This document shows positions 15,347 to 24,865 of a DNA stretch of 64,000 bases, piece by piece (the stretch's first letter is position 1; each line of letters opens with the position of its first letter). Source of the stretch: Pseudoxanthomonas winnipegensis (GTDB lineage Bacteria > Pseudomonadota > Gammaproteobacteria > Xanthomonadales > Xanthomonadaceae); contig NZ_SHMH01000006.1 in assembly GCF_004283755.1 (NCBI RefSeq), positions 326,213-390,212 on the forward strand, read 5' to 3'. The notes beneath the pieces are model-generated. The model was not told the DNA's origin, made no database searches, and saw nothing but the letters and a program-made list of their open reading frames with translations. The position numbers were made by a program, and so were the translations under genes.

Positions 15347-17721
15347 GGCGTGGGCTTGAGCGTGTCGTCGAACAGGTTGAGCACGCGCTTGTACTCGTCC
15401 AGCCAGGAGTCGGCGCGGGTGAAGCCATGGCGCTCCAGCGGGTAGGGCGCGATGGACCAGTTGTCCTTGTGCAGCTCGATCAACTTCTGGGTCATGTCGA
15501 TGGAGTCCTTGAAGAACACGTTGTCGTCGATCACGCCGTGCGCGATCAGCAGGCGGTCCTGCAGGCCGGCGGCGTACTCGATCGGCGAGGAGACGCGATA
15601 GGCCTGCGGGTCGATGTCCGGCGTGTTGAGGATATTGGACGTGTACTCGTGGTTGTACTGCATCCAGTCGGCCACCGGGCGCAGCGCGGCGCCGGCCTTG
15701 AACGTGCCCGGCGCGCGGAACAGCGCCATATAGGTCAGAAAGCCGCCGTAGCTGCCGCCGTAGATGCCGGCGCGGTCGCGGTCGCCCTGGTGCTCGCGCA
15801 CCAGCCATTCCAGGCCGTCCAGGTAATCGTCCAGCTCCGGGTGGCCCATGTTGCGGTAGATGGCCGTGCGCCAGTCGCGGCCGTAGCCGGCGCTGCCGCG
15901 GTAGTCCAGGTCCAGCACCAGATAACCGCGCTGCACCAGCAGGTTGTGGAACATCTGCTCGCGCGGGTAGGGCGGATAGCCGGCGATGGCGTTCTGCAGA
16001 TAGCCGGCGCCGTGGACGAACATCACCACCGGATAGCGCTTGCCCGGCACCAGTTGCGCCGGTGCGTAGAACTTGCCCCAGATCGCGCCGGCGCCGTGGC
16101 GCGAGGGCACCTGCACCAGCTGCGGCTGGATCCAGTTCATCGCCTTGAACGCCGGCGTGCGCGTGTCGGTCAGCACCTTGGCCTGGCCGCCGCCGGCCGG
16201 CACCACCGCCAGCTGGCTGGGCAGGTAGCTGGCCGAGTACTGCACCAGCAGCGAGCGCCCGTCCGGCGACTGGCTGAAGGCCTCCACCCCGCCGTCCAGC
16301 GCGGTGACCTCGGCGACCTTGCCGGTCTTCAGCTCGGTCCGGCAGACCTCGTAGCGGCCCGGCGCGGCGCGGTTGCACAGGAAGAAGAAGCCCTCGCCAT
16401 CGGCCGCCACCTGCGGCGAGGACACCTCCCACGCGCCGCTGGTCAGTGCCCTGGTCCTCTCGCTGCCGCGCTGGGTATAGAGCTGGGAATGGCCGCTGGC
16501 CTCGGACAGCAGCCACAGGGTCTGGTTGTCCGGCAGCCAGCCGAACTCGTTGAAGCTCCAGTTGATCCAGGCCGGGTCGGTGAGGCGGTCGCGCACCTGC
16601 AGGCGCGCGTTGTCCAGGTCCACGCTGGCGATCCAGCGGTCCTTGTTGTCGGTGGCGCGCAGCAGCAGGGCGACGTTGCGCGAGTCGGCGCTCCAGTGGA
16701 TCGCCGCGCCGCTGGCGTCGCCGTCGCTTTCCACGCGCACGGCGCGGTTGCCCTTCAGCGGCTCCTTGCCGGCGGCCTTGCGCAGTTCGGCCAGCGGGTC
16801 GCTGGCGATGCCGGGCAGGGTGTCCAGGCTCAGCGGCTTGACCGTGCCGCTGGCCATGTCGGCCAGCCACAGCGCCTGCGGGATCGGCGAGTTGCGCCCC
16901 ACCAGCGTGCGCGCCTCCTGCTGCTCGGCGTAGCCGGATTCGGTGACGTAATGCGGGACCTCGCCGGCCTGGCCGGCGTCGGCGCCCTTCTTCTGCGTGA
17001 CCACCAGCAGCCAGCGCCCGTCCGGGGACAGCGCGGTCTGACTGATCTGCACGTCCTTGCCCAGGTAGACCGGCGCCGGCGCGCGGCTGGGGTCGGCCTT
17101 GCGCCAGGCGGCCTCCTGGCGGCGCAGCGCCTCGCGCTGCTCGCGGTCGCGGGCCAGGGTGGACAGGGTGCGCAGCTGCTGCTCGCGCAGGACATCGGCC
17201 TCGGGCGCCTTGTCCGGATCGTCCTCGGCCTTGGCCTGGGCGGCCTGGGCCACGGCGGTGCCGTTCCAGCGGAACCACTGCTGGCCGACCCGCCACACCA
17301 GCGCGCCGTCGCTGGCGAACTGCGGCTGGCTTTCGTCCTCCAGCGTGCGCGTGAGCTGGGTCAGCGCGCCGCTGCGCAGGTTGCGCACGAACACATCGCC
17401 GTTGCGGATGAAGGCCTGGCGCTGGCGTTTGGCGTCGTAGATGGCATCCGGGGCGCCCAGGGTGTCGCGCGCGTCGTCGGACACGCGCGTGGCGGCGCTG
17501 GCGCCGAGCTCCTGGCGGAAGGTGTCGCGGATCGGCGAGCCGTTGCGCTTGAGGTCGTATTCCACCCCGTGGCTGTCCCAGGTCCAGCGCGGCGCCTCGA
17601 CCGGCGGGCCGATCCAGTCCAGGTCGGCCATGACCTGTTCGATGGTCAGCGGCGTGGGCGATTGCGCCAGCGCGGCGGGCGACAGCAGCAGGCAGGACAG
17701 GACGGCAACGGGCAGGCGCAT
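15343..17721 (-). CDS. S9 family prolyl oligopeptidase / dipeptidyl peptidase IV-like
   Basis: An exported serine peptidase of 792 residues with a signal peptide (MRLPVAVLSCLLLSPAALAQ, cleavage after residue 20). The N-terminal beta-propeller is followed by a C-terminal hydrolase domain with catalytic Ser657 in IYGGSYGGFLTYM, an Asp at 732/733 in GVIDDNVFF and His765 in ERHGFTRADSW. The length and Gly-x-Ser-Tyr-Gly-Gly motif fit bacterial DPP-IV-like enzymes, which remove dipeptides from peptides in the periplasm. The ATG of MRLPVAV is chosen because the signal peptide begins there. Not linked to the pigment genes across the 161-base divergent gap. Confidence 0.92.
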   Translation of the reverse strand: MRLPVAVLSCLLLSPAALAQSPTPLTIEQVMADLDWIGPPVEAPRWTWDSHGVEYDLKRNGSPIRDTFRQELGASAATRVSDDARDTLGAPDAIYDAKRQRQAFIRNGDVFVRNLRSGALTQLTRTLEDESQPQFASDGALVWRVGQQWFRWNGTAVAQAAQAKAEDDPDKAPEADVLREQQLRTLSTLARDREQREALRRQEAAWRKADPSRAPAPVYLGKDVQISQTALSPDGRWLLVVTQKKGADAGQAGEVPHYVTESGYAEQQEARTLVGRNSPIPQALWLADMASGTVKPLSLDTLPGIASDPLAELRKAAGKEPLKGNRAVRVESDGDASGAAIHWSADSRNVALLLRATDNKDRWIASVDLDNARLQVRDRLTDPAWINWSFNEFGWLPDNQTLWLLSEASGHSQLYTQRGSERTRALTSGAWEVSSPQVAADGEGFFFLCNRAAPGRYEVCRTELKTGKVAEVTALDGGVEAFSQSPDGRSLLVQYSASYLPSQLAVVPAGGGQAKVLTDTRTPAFKAMNWIQPQLVQVPSRHGAGAIWGKFYAPAQLVPGKRYPVVMFVHGAGYLQNAIAGYPPYPREQMFHNLLVQRGYLVLDLDYRGSAGYGRDWRTAIYRNMGHPELDDYLDGLEWLVREHQGDRDRAGIYGGSYGGFLTYMALFRAPGTFKAGAALRPVADWMQYNHEYTSNILNTPDIDPQAYRVSSPIEYAAGLQDRLLIAHGVIDDNVFFKDSIDMTQKLIELHKDNWSIAPYPLERHGFTRADSWLDEYKRVLNLFDDTLKPTP

Positions 17722-17882
17722 GAACAGGCGCTTCTCGACGACAAAGAGCCGCGAAGGGTAGCAGCGGCATCGCGCGGGGCGCATCGGACCAAGGTCACGG
17801 CGACTTGCCCGGGCGGGCCCCAGCGGCGACAGTACCGTTCGCCCGGCGACCAGGACCGGGATGCAGCCAGGGGAATGTCTTG

Positions 17883-19229
17883 ATGTCAGCCGTCGTCGAA
17901 TCCGCGCCGCAGCGCGCCGGCCTGTGCCCGCTGGGCCTCGGGGCGCCCACGCGGATCATCGCCCGCAGCGGCGGTGCGGCCATCGATCTGGCCACCTTCC
18001 ACGGCCACGTGCGGGCGCTGGCCGCGCAGCTGCCGGCCGGGCGCCACGCGGTCAATCTGTGCGAGGACCGCTACCGCTTCCTGGTGGCGTTCTGCGCCGT
18101 GGCCCTGCGCGGGCAGGTGACCCTGCTGCTGTCCTCGCGCGCGCCGGCGGTGGTGGCCGACGTGATGGACCGCCATGCCGACACCTACGCGCTGGGCGAC
18201 CTGCCCATCGACCCGGCCCCGGCCGGCTACTGGCGCCTGCCCGAGACGTTGAGCCATCTCGATGGCCCGGTGCCGGAAGTGCCCGAGGACGCGGTGGTCT
18301 GCATCGGCTTCACCTCCGGCAGCACCGGCGCGCCCAAGCCCTTCCCCAAGACCCTGGCGGCCTTCCGCACCAGCAACGCGCAGAACCTCAGCGCCGTGGC
18401 CGACCTGTGGGGCCAGGCCACGCCCAGCCTGGTGGCCACCGTGCCGCCGCAGCACATGTACGGCATGGAGATGTCGGTGGTGATGCCGCTGATGAGCGAT
18501 GCCTGCGTGCACGGCGGCAAGCCGTTCTTCCCGCAGGACGTGGCCAGCGCGCTGGCGCAGATGCCGGCCCCGCGCGTGCTGGTGACCACGCCCGTGCACC
18601 TGCGTGCGCTGGTCGAGTCGGGCGTGTCGCTGCCGCCCATCGCCGGCTATGTCTCGGCCACCGCGCCGCTGGAGCAGGCGCTGGCGCAGGCGGCCGAGGC
18701 GCGCTTCGGCGGCGAGCTGCGCGAGACCTTCGGCTCGACCGAGACCTGCATCTTCGCCAAGCGCCGCACCGCGCTGGACACGGCCTGGACGCCGCTGCCC
18801 GGCGTCTGGGTGCAGCCGCAGCCGGACGGCACGCTGGTGCACGCGCGCCACCTGCCGCAGCCGGTGCCGCTGGCCGACCTGATGGAGGTCGAGCCCGACG
18901 GCCGCTTCCACCTGCGCGGGCGCCAGGCCGACCTGCTGGAGATCGCCGGCAAGCGCGCCTCGCTGGGCGATCTCACCCGCCGCCTGCAGGCCGTGCCCGG
19001 CGTGCGCGACGGCGCGGTGCTGCAACTGGCGCCGGACGAGATGGGCGTGGCCCGCATCGCCGCGCTGGTGGTCGCCCCGGGCATGAACGAGACCGAGCTG
19101 CTCGCGCAGCTGCGCACGGCGATGGACCCGGTGTTCCTGCCGCGGCGCATCCGCTTCGTCGCCGCGCTGCCGCGCGGGGAGACCGGCAAGCTGCCGCGCG
19201 ATGCCGCGCTGCGCCTGCTGGAGTACTGA
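17883..19229 (+). CDS. xanA2: AMP-ligase of the xanthomonadin cluster, copy 1 (XanA2-like)
   Basis: An acyl-adenylating enzyme of 448 residues. The P-loop-like motif FTSGSTGAPKPFPKT (143-157), the FGSTETCIF block and the C-terminal lysine motif GKLPRDA are present. In Xanthomonas the XanA2 ligase activates 3-hydroxybenzoate and loads it on the acyl carrier protein XanC. The start MSAVVE is aligned with that of the paralogue downstream, which begins MSAVIE. A second, highly similar gene follows after 67 bases. It is the first gene on the plus strand of the pigment region and is divergent from the S9 peptidase gene. Confidence 0.85.
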   Translation: MSAVVESAPQRAGLCPLGLGAPTRIIARSGGAAIDLATFHGHVRALAAQLPAGRHAVNLCEDRYRFLVAFCAVALRGQVTLLLSSRAPAVVADVMDRHADTYALGDLPIDPAPAGYWRLPETLSHLDGPVPEVPEDAVVCIGFTSGSTGAPKPFPKTLAAFRTSNAQNLSAVADLWGQATPSLVATVPPQHMYGMEMSVVMPLMSDACVHGGKPFFPQDVASALAQMPAPRVLVTTPVHLRALVESGVSLPPIAGYVSATAPLEQALAQAAEARFGGELRETFGSTETCIFAKRRTALDTAWTPLPGVWVQPQPDGTLVHARHLPQPVPLADLMEVEPDGRFHLRGRQADLLEIAGKRASLGDLTRRLQAVPGVRDGAVLQLAPDEMGVARIAALVVAPGMNETELLAQLRTAMDPVFLPRRIRFVAALPRGETGKLPRDAALRLLEY

Positions 19230-19296
19230 TTCAAGGACGCATCAGGACGCGCCCGGCAGGCTGCGCGCGTCACGCACGAGGACCTCACACCACGCC

Positions 19297-20646
19297 ATGT
19301 CGGCTGTCATCGAAACCCTGCCCCGCCCGGCAGGACGCTGCGCGCTGGGGGCCGGAACGCCCGAGCGGGTGATCGCCCACGCGGGCGGGCGCGACATCGC
19401 GCTGAACACCTTCCACGCGCAGGTGCGTGCGCTGGCGGCGCGGCTGCCGGCCGGCACCCACGCGGTCAACCTGTGCGAGGACCGCTACCGCTTCATGGTC
19501 GCCCTGTGCGCGGTGGCGCTGCGCGGGCAGGTCACCCTGCTGCCGCCCTCGCGCGCGCCGGCGGTGGTGGACGAGGTGATGGCGCGGCAGCCGGCCACCT
19601 ACGCCCTGGGCGATCAGGCGCTGGCCGTCGCGCCGCCGCACTACTGGCGCCTGCCCGAGGTGCTGGACGAGGCCGACGGCCCGGTGCCCGAGGTCGATGA
19701 GGACGCGGTGTTCGCCGTGGCCTTCACCTCAGGCAGCACCGGCGCGCCGAAGGCCTTCCCCAAGACGCTGGCGCAGTTCCGCGCCAGCACCGCGCAGCTG
19801 GTCGCGGCGATGGCCGACCTGTGGGACGGCGCGCGGCCGAGCATCGTCGCCACCGTGCCGGCCCAGCACATGTTCGGCCTGGAGCAGTCGGTGATGGTGC
19901 CGCTGCTGACCGAGGCGGTGCTGCACGGGGCGCGCCCGTTCTTCCCGCAGGATGTGGCGCGCGCGCTGGCCGACGTGCCCGCGCCGCGCATGCTGATCAC
20001 CACGCCGGTGCACCTGCGCGCCCTGGTCGAGTCGGGCGTGTCGCTGCCGGCCATCGCCGGCTGCGTGTCGGCGACCGCGCCGCTGGAACAGGCGCTGGCG
20101 CGCCAGGCCGAGGCGCGCTTCGGCGGCCAGGTGCGCGAGATCTTCGGCTCGACCGAGACCTGCATCTTCGCCAGGCGCCGCACCGCCATGGAACGCGCCT
20201 GGACCCCGCTGCCCGGGGTGAGCGTGCAGCCGCAGCCGGACGGCACGCTGATCGCCGCGCCGCATCTGCGCCAGCCGGTGGCGCTGGCCGATCTGACCGA
20301 AGTGCTCGGCGACGGGCGCTTCATCGTGCACGGGCGCCAGGCCGACCTGCTGGAGATCGCCGGCAAGCGCGCCTCGCTGGCCGACCTGACCCGCCGCCTG
20401 CGCGCGGTGCCCGGCGTGCGCGATGGCGTGATGGTGCAGCTCGACAGCCCCGGCAAGGTGCGCCGCATCGCCGCGCTGGTGGTGGCGCTGGGCCTGTCCG
20501 AGGGCGATCTGCTGGCCGCGCTGCGCGGGGCGATGGATCCGGTGTTCCTGCCGCGGCGGGTGCGCTTCGTCGAGGCGCTGCCGCGCACCGACACCGGCAA
20601 GCTGCCGCGCGCCGAGGTGCTGCGCCTGCTCGGGGAGGCGACATGA
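19297..20646 (+). CDS. AMP-ligase of the xanthomonadin cluster, copy 2 (XanA2-like)
   Basis: Paralogue of the ligase directly upstream, 449 residues and the same motifs: FTSGSTGAPKAFPKT, FGSTETCIFARRRT and GKLPRAEVLRLL. Long blocks are nearly identical to copy 1 (for example VNLCEDRYRF, ALRGQVTLL, HLRALVESGVSLP, EIAGKRASLADLTRRL), also at the DNA level. Differences gather in residues 95-135 and 320-345, which may affect substrate choice. Aryl polyene clusters normally need one such ligase, so this looks like a tandem duplication. The stop overlaps the next ATG by 4 bases. Confidence 0.85.
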   Translation: MSAVIETLPRPAGRCALGAGTPERVIAHAGGRDIALNTFHAQVRALAARLPAGTHAVNLCEDRYRFMVALCAVALRGQVTLLPPSRAPAVVDEVMARQPATYALGDQALAVAPPHYWRLPEVLDEADGPVPEVDEDAVFAVAFTSGSTGAPKAFPKTLAQFRASTAQLVAAMADLWDGARPSIVATVPAQHMFGLEQSVMVPLLTEAVLHGARPFFPQDVARALADVPAPRMLITTPVHLRALVESGVSLPAIAGCVSATAPLEQALARQAEARFGGQVREIFGSTETCIFARRRTAMERAWTPLPGVSVQPQPDGTLIAAPHLRQPVALADLTEVLGDGRFIVHGRQADLLEIAGKRASLADLTRRLRAVPGVRDGVMVQLDSPGKVRRIAALVVALGLSEGDLLAALRGAMDPVFLPRRVRFVEALPRTDTGKLPRAEVLRLLGEAT

Positions 20647-21665
20647 AACCGGCTGCGGTGATCGTCGGTGTCGCGCTCGCCGCGGCGCTCGCGGGGCTGG
20701 GGTGGTGGGCGTTGCGCGCCAGGCCCGAGCCGACGCAGGCCGCCGTGGCCGCGCCCGACACTGCCGTGCCCGCCGTCTCCACGCCGACCGTCAGCGCGCT
20801 GCCGGCCAGCACCACGCCGCTGCCGGCGACGGGCACTCCGCTGCGGCTGGTGTTCGACGATCTCAAGCGGCGCGCCGGCAACGGCGATGCGCGCGCGGCC
20901 TGCCGGCTCGCGGCCGAGCTGGAGCAGTGCGAGCGCGTGCGCCTGCAGCTGGCGCAGTTCGACGACATGACGCGGCAGCAGCAGCGCATGCTGGAGGGCA
21001 TGGAGCCCGCGCGGCGCGCCCGGGCGCAGGAGAACATGGAGCGCACGTCACTCGCGCGCGGCCAGCAGCTGCTGCAGGATTCGGAAGGCTGCGAGGGGGT
21101 GCCGGCGATGTCGCCGGCCCAGCGTGCGGGCCTGTGGCGCGATGCGGCGCTGGGCGGCAGTCTGCCGGCGCTGACGCAGTACGCGGTCGGCAATGCGTTC
21201 CGGACACGCGACACGCTGCAGGTGCTGCCGCAGCTGCAGATCTATCGCAACGAGGCCGAAGGGCTGGCGCTGCAGGCGGCCGAGCGCGGCAGCCTCCAGG
21301 CCACGATGGCGCTGGCCGGTGCGTATTCGCCGCAGCGCGATACCGGCCGGCGCACGTATCTGGCGCAGGTGGTGACGCCGGATCCGAGCAAGTCGCTGGC
21401 GCTCTATCTGCGGGCGCAGCAGGCGCTGGCCAGCACGCAGTCCGCGCAGGCGCAGGCGCCGATGCAGCGGTTCCGCGCCGGCGCGCTCCAGCGCAACATC
21501 GATTGGCTGCGCGGCAACATGTCCGATGCCCAGCTCGCGCAGGCCGATGCCCTGGCACGTCAGTGGCAGCAGGACTGGAGCGCGCCCGCGCCCGAGGAAG
21601 GCGGTCTGCCGTTCTCGCCCGATGGCGGCGTACCTGATGTCACGCCGAAGCTTTGCGGTGATTGA
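20643..21665 (+). CDS. exported Sel1/TPR-like protein of unknown function
   Basis: A 340-residue protein with an N-terminal signal or anchor helix (residues 5-27) and a Thr/Pro/Ala-rich linker up to about 60. The rest is helical and contains short repeats of Sel1 type (ARGDARAACRLAAEL-like, AERGSLQATMALAGAY, DAALGGSLPALTQYAVGNA). The ATG overlaps the stop of ligase copy 2, so it is coupled to it. No enzymatic motif is seen. The protein is probably periplasmic. Whether it belongs to the pigment pathway is not clear. Confidence 0.7.
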   Translation: MKPAAVIVGVALAAALAGLGWWALRARPEPTQAAVAAPDTAVPAVSTPTVSALPASTTPLPATGTPLRLVFDDLKRRAGNGDARAACRLAAELEQCERVRLQLAQFDDMTRQQQRMLEGMEPARRARAQENMERTSLARGQQLLQDSEGCEGVPAMSPAQRAGLWRDAALGGSLPALTQYAVGNAFRTRDTLQVLPQLQIYRNEAEGLALQAAERGSLQATMALAGAYSPQRDTGRRTYLAQVVTPDPSKSLALYLRAQQALASTQSAQAQAPMQRFRAGALQRNIDWLRGNMSDAQLAQADALARQWQQDWSAPAPEEGGLPFSPDGGVPDVTPKLCGD

Positions 21666-21721
21666 CCTTTGCAGGCGTGCTCTAAAAGGCGCTTCTACTG
21701 ATCGATGGGTCTGGGCGCTGC

Positions 21722-21862
21722 GCTTGCCCGCTTCGGAAGGGTAGCGGTCTGGCGGGCGGCGTCCGCTTTTCCCTCAATCAGGGCATCCTGCCCTGATTCG
21801 GGCGCTCGGCTTCCTGCCTCGTTAGTCGCGGCCACCGCCCGCCGGCCCGCTGCCTCGTGCGT
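21722..21862. repeat. 135-bp palindromic element, copy A
   Basis: Outer arms GGCGGGCGGCGTCCGC and GCGGCCACCGCCCGCCGG with an inner CAGGGCATCCTGCCCTG hairpin. A closely related copy lies at 43983-44117 and a partial one at 43824-43882. The gap 21666-22044 holds only this element and REPIN R2. Confidence 0.8.
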
Positions 21863-21921
21863 TTCGTGAGATGGGTTTGGGTCGAAAGTCCACGCGACTC
21901 CTGACCCGGTCGCAGCCTCGG

Positions 21922-21996
21922 TGTAGAGCGGAGCTTGCTCCGCTGCTTTCCGTTCGGTTCGCGGGAAAGCCCCAGCGGAGCAAGCTCCGCTCTACA
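21922..21996. repeat. REPIN-like palindrome, copy R2
   Basis: TGTAGAGCGGAGCTTGCTCC and its exact inverse around a centre of about 27 bases. Confidence 0.9.
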
Positions 21997-22044
21997 GGTG
22001 GGAGAACTCTGGTAGCTCTTCGGCCAGTGGCGGCGATGGCGCGC

Positions 22045-23046
22045 TCAGCCGTGGACGCCGTCGATCTCGATGCGCAGGTCGCGGCGGCACACGGCCGCGT
22101 GCAGGATCAGGCGCGGCACCGAGGCCGGCAGGCGCTGGGCGAGCAGGTCGGCGGCCAGGGGCAGCTCGGCGGCGTCGCGCACGTAGACCTTCAGTCGGGT
22201 GCTGGCGTCGAACTGGGCCGGTAGTGTCGGCCGGTGCCGGCGCGCGCTGGCCAGCAGGCTGTCGAAGTTGGCGAAGGTCTCCTCCAGCTGCGCGGCGGTG
22301 GAGTCGCCGTGCAGGCTCTGGTGGCCGACCACCGAGGCGGTACCGGACAACAGCAGCGGGGTGTGCACCGACGGCGGCGGCAGCATGGCGCGGGCGAAGC
22401 TCGGCGGCTGCGGGCCGTACTGGCGCGGATAGCGATAGGCGCTGACCTGGCGCGGGTTCTCCACCGGCGTGCCCGGCTCGCGGCTGGCCAGCCAGTACAC
22501 CTGCAGGGTGCGGCGGCCGTCGACGCGCCCGATCGCGGTGGCCGCCGGCAGCTGCGCGGTGTCGAAGCGGCCCAGGCCACGCGCGCGACCCACGCAGAAG
22601 TGGCGGTAGCGCTCGGCGTCGCCTTCGCCTTCGGTGATGTCGTCCAGGTAGTTCCACACGCGCAGCAGGTGCGGGGTGGCGCTGTCGGGCACGAAGCCGG
22701 ACAGCTGCGCATAGGCCTGGACGGCGGCGGTCTCGATGTCGCCGTCGACCTCGTCGATCTGGATCGCGCCGAACTGCAGGGTCCCGTCGCTGGCCCAGGC
22801 GATCGCCCCGTCGCGCCCGCGCACGACCGGGCGGGTGCTGCGCCAGACCTCCAGCGGCGCCGCGCCGTAGGGCGCCAGCGGCACGCGCAGGTAGCGCGGA
22901 TCGTCGTCGACGGGCGCCTCGGGGCCGAAGCCGAACACCGCCAGCACGCGGTCGTCGGCCAGCAGCGCCTGCGGCGTGGTGTCGTGGAGGTAGTCCACCG
23001 TCAAGGTGGACGCATCGAGGGGCACGGAAGCGGAGAGCGAGTTCAC
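22045..23046 (-). CDS. xanB2: chorismatase, 3-/4-hydroxybenzoate synthase
   Basis: A 333-residue member of the chorismatase family (FkbO/Hyg5/XanB2). Recognisable segments are HLLRVWNYLDDITEGEGDAERYRHFCVGRARG, the Rid-like C-terminal half with GTASVVGHQSLH, and KVYVRDAAELP. In Xanthomonas XanB2 cleaves chorismate to pyruvate plus 3- and 4-hydroxybenzoate; 3-HBA primes xanthomonadin and acts as a diffusible factor, while 4-HBA feeds ubiquinone. The position between the ligases and the flavoprotein/ACP genes fits that role. It is on the minus strand, 9 bases downstream of the flavoprotein gene, so these two probably form one transcript. Confidence 0.93.
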   Translation of the reverse strand: MNSLSASVPLDASTLTVDYLHDTTPQALLADDRVLAVFGFGPEAPVDDDPRYLRVPLAPYGAAPLEVWRSTRPVVRGRDGAIAWASDGTLQFGAIQIDEVDGDIETAAVQAYAQLSGFVPDSATPHLLRVWNYLDDITEGEGDAERYRHFCVGRARGLGRFDTAQLPAATAIGRVDGRRTLQVYWLASREPGTPVENPRQVSAYRYPRQYGPQPPSFARAMLPPPSVHTPLLLSGTASVVGHQSLHGDSTAAQLEETFANFDSLLASARRHRPTLPAQFDASTRLKVYVRDAAELPLAADLLAQRLPASVPRLILHAAVCRRDLRIEIDGVHG

Positions 23047-23055
23047 GCGATCAGT

Positions 23056-24435
23056 TTAATCGGCCTGCAGTGTGTCGCCGGTAAAGCCCTCGGCCAGCTG
23101 GCGCCGCCGCCTGCGCCAGGCGCGCAGGGCGGCCGGCACCATGATCGCCACGTGCGCGGCGTAGATCAGGCGGAACACGCGCAGCCGGCGCAGCACGCGC
23201 GGGCTGTCGAACACGTCGCCGGCCAGCATCGCCACCACCGCCGATTCGACCTCCAGCACATCGCGCGGGTTGGCGAACAGGTGGCGCATGGTCGGCGAGG
23301 TGAAGCGGTAGATGAACCACTTGAACTCGTCCAGGCCGGCGTCCAGCCGCCGCTGCAGCCGGCGGCGCAGGCGCGTGGCCTGCCGCGGCGCGCGCAGCGC
23401 GGCATCGACCATCGCCGCGCCCTGTTCGGCGCTGTGCATGGCCAGGAACACGCCAGAGGAGAACATCGGGTCGACGAAGGCATAGGCATCGCCCAGCAGC
23501 AGCCAGCGCGGGCCGCTCATGCGCGTGCATTCGTAGGCGTAGTTGCCGGTGGCGTGGACCGGGGCCACGCGCTGGGCGCCGGCCATGCGCTGGGCGACCT
23601 CGTCGTTCAGCGCCAGGGTCTGGCGCAGGAAGCCTTCCAGATCGCCGCTGCGGGTCTTGAGGTAGTCGGGGAAGCACACCGCGCCCACGCTCATCACATC
23701 GTCCGGCAGCGGGATCAGCCACATCCAGCCGTGCGCATGGCGGTAGATGCTGATGTTGCCCGCGTCCTCGCCGGGCCGCCGGGCCACGCCGCGGAAGTGG
23801 CTGAACACCGCGGCCGACTGGTGGCGCGGGTTCTTGCGCTTGAGCTTGAGCCGGCCGCCGAGGAAGGCGTCGCGGCCGCTGGCGTCCAGCAGCCATTGCG
23901 GGCGCAGGGTCAGCTCGGCGCCGCGTTGGCGCACCCGCACCACCGGTTGCTCGCCCTCGAAGGCCACGCCGGTCACCGCCGTGCCCTCGTGCGCGTCCAC
24001 GCCTTCGCTACGGGCCTTGTCGAACAGGATCCGGTCGAAGTCCGCGCGCGGCACCTGCAGGGCGAACGGACTCTTGGCGTCCAGCGCGCGGGCGAACTTG
24101 AAGGTGTTGTAGCCGCCCTGCTCGTCGGGGAAGTCCGCGCCGAGCTTGAGCGTGCCGATCGCGCGCATGTCCTCCAGCACGCCCAGCCGTTCCAGCAGCG
24201 GCATGGTCATCGGCAGCAGCGATTCGCCGATGTGGAAGCGCGGATGGTGGTCCTTCTCCAGCAGGGTCACGCGCCAGCCGGCGCGGGCCAGCAGGATGGC
24301 CGCGGTGCTGCCGGCCGGGCCGCCGCCGACGATCAGCACGTCGGGCGTGGCATCGGGCGCCGCGGTCGGGGCGGTGGCCAGGGCCGCGGCGGCGCCGGGA
24401 TCGGCGGCGGGCTGGGCAGCGGTGGCGGGGGTCAT
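23056..24435 (-). CDS. flavin-dependent halogenase-family oxidoreductase
   Basis: A 459-residue FAD protein. The dinucleotide motif GGGPAG lies at 37-42, the second FAD motif GDAYAFVDPMFSSG at 315-328, and the halogenase signature WMWLIP at 237-242 matches WxWxIP. Lys97 in LKLGADF occupies a position like the catalytic lysine of phenolic halogenases. Xanthomonadins are brominated aryl polyenes, so a role in bromination is attractive, though some members of this family act as hydroxylases or dehydrogenases. An N-terminal extension of about 28 residues is Ala/Pro-rich, so the true start may be later. Divergent from the ACP gene across 137 bases. Confidence 0.8.
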   Translation of the reverse strand: MTPATAAQPAADPGAAAALATAPTAAPDATPDVLIVGGGPAGSTAAILLARAGWRVTLLEKDHHPRFHIGESLLPMTMPLLERLGVLEDMRAIGTLKLGADFPDEQGGYNTFKFARALDAKSPFALQVPRADFDRILFDKARSEGVDAHEGTAVTGVAFEGEQPVVRVRQRGAELTLRPQWLLDASGRDAFLGGRLKLKRKNPRHQSAAVFSHFRGVARRPGEDAGNISIYRHAHGWMWLIPLPDDVMSVGAVCFPDYLKTRSGDLEGFLRQTLALNDEVAQRMAGAQRVAPVHATGNYAYECTRMSGPRWLLLGDAYAFVDPMFSSGVFLAMHSAEQGAAMVDAALRAPRQATRLRRRLQRRLDAGLDEFKWFIYRFTSPTMRHLFANPRDVLEVESAVVAMLAGDVFDSPRVLRRLRVFRLIYAAHVAIMVPAALRAWRRRRRQLAEGFTGDTLQAD

Positions 24436-24572
24436 GCGGCGCGAACCTTCGCGTGTGGCAGTCCTGACAAGGGCGTCATCATAGCCTGCGCGGCCACATT
24501 GCCCGAAGGTTGCGCGCGGCCGTCCTTTGCACCATCGTGTCGCACCTTCAACGCCCTGGAAACCGCTGCCGC

Positions 24573-24842
24573 ATGTCCGCGCAAACGCCCGAAGAACACG
24601 AACTGGCCCAGCTGCTGGTCGAGAGTCTGAACCTGGAGGACGTGGACGCCGGCGCGATCGACCCGGAGGCGCCGCTGTTCAACACCGGCCTGGGCCTGGA
24701 CTCGATCGACGCGCTGGAACTGGCCTTGGCGATCGGCAAGAAGTACGGCTTCCAGCTGCGCTCGGACAACGAGGACAACCAGCGCATCTTCGCCTCGCTG
24801 CGCGCGCTGTCGGCCCATGTCCAGGCCAACCGGACCGTCTGA
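24573..24842 (+). CDS. xanC: acyl carrier protein of the pigment pathway
   Basis: An 89-residue acyl carrier protein. The phosphopantetheine serine is Ser44 in LGLDSIDALEL. In Xanthomonas, XanC carries the 3-hydroxybenzoyl primer and the growing polyene. It opens the main plus-strand operon of the cluster. It is the only ACP found between 17.9 and 36.7 kb, whereas E. coli-type aryl polyene clusters usually have two. Confidence 0.9.
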   Translation: MSAQTPEEHELAQLLVESLNLEDVDAGAIDPEAPLFNTGLGLDSIDALELALAIGKKYGFQLRSDNEDNQRIFASLRALSAHVQANRTV

Positions 24843-24865
24843 GGTCCCGGTCCGCCCGGTCCTCC

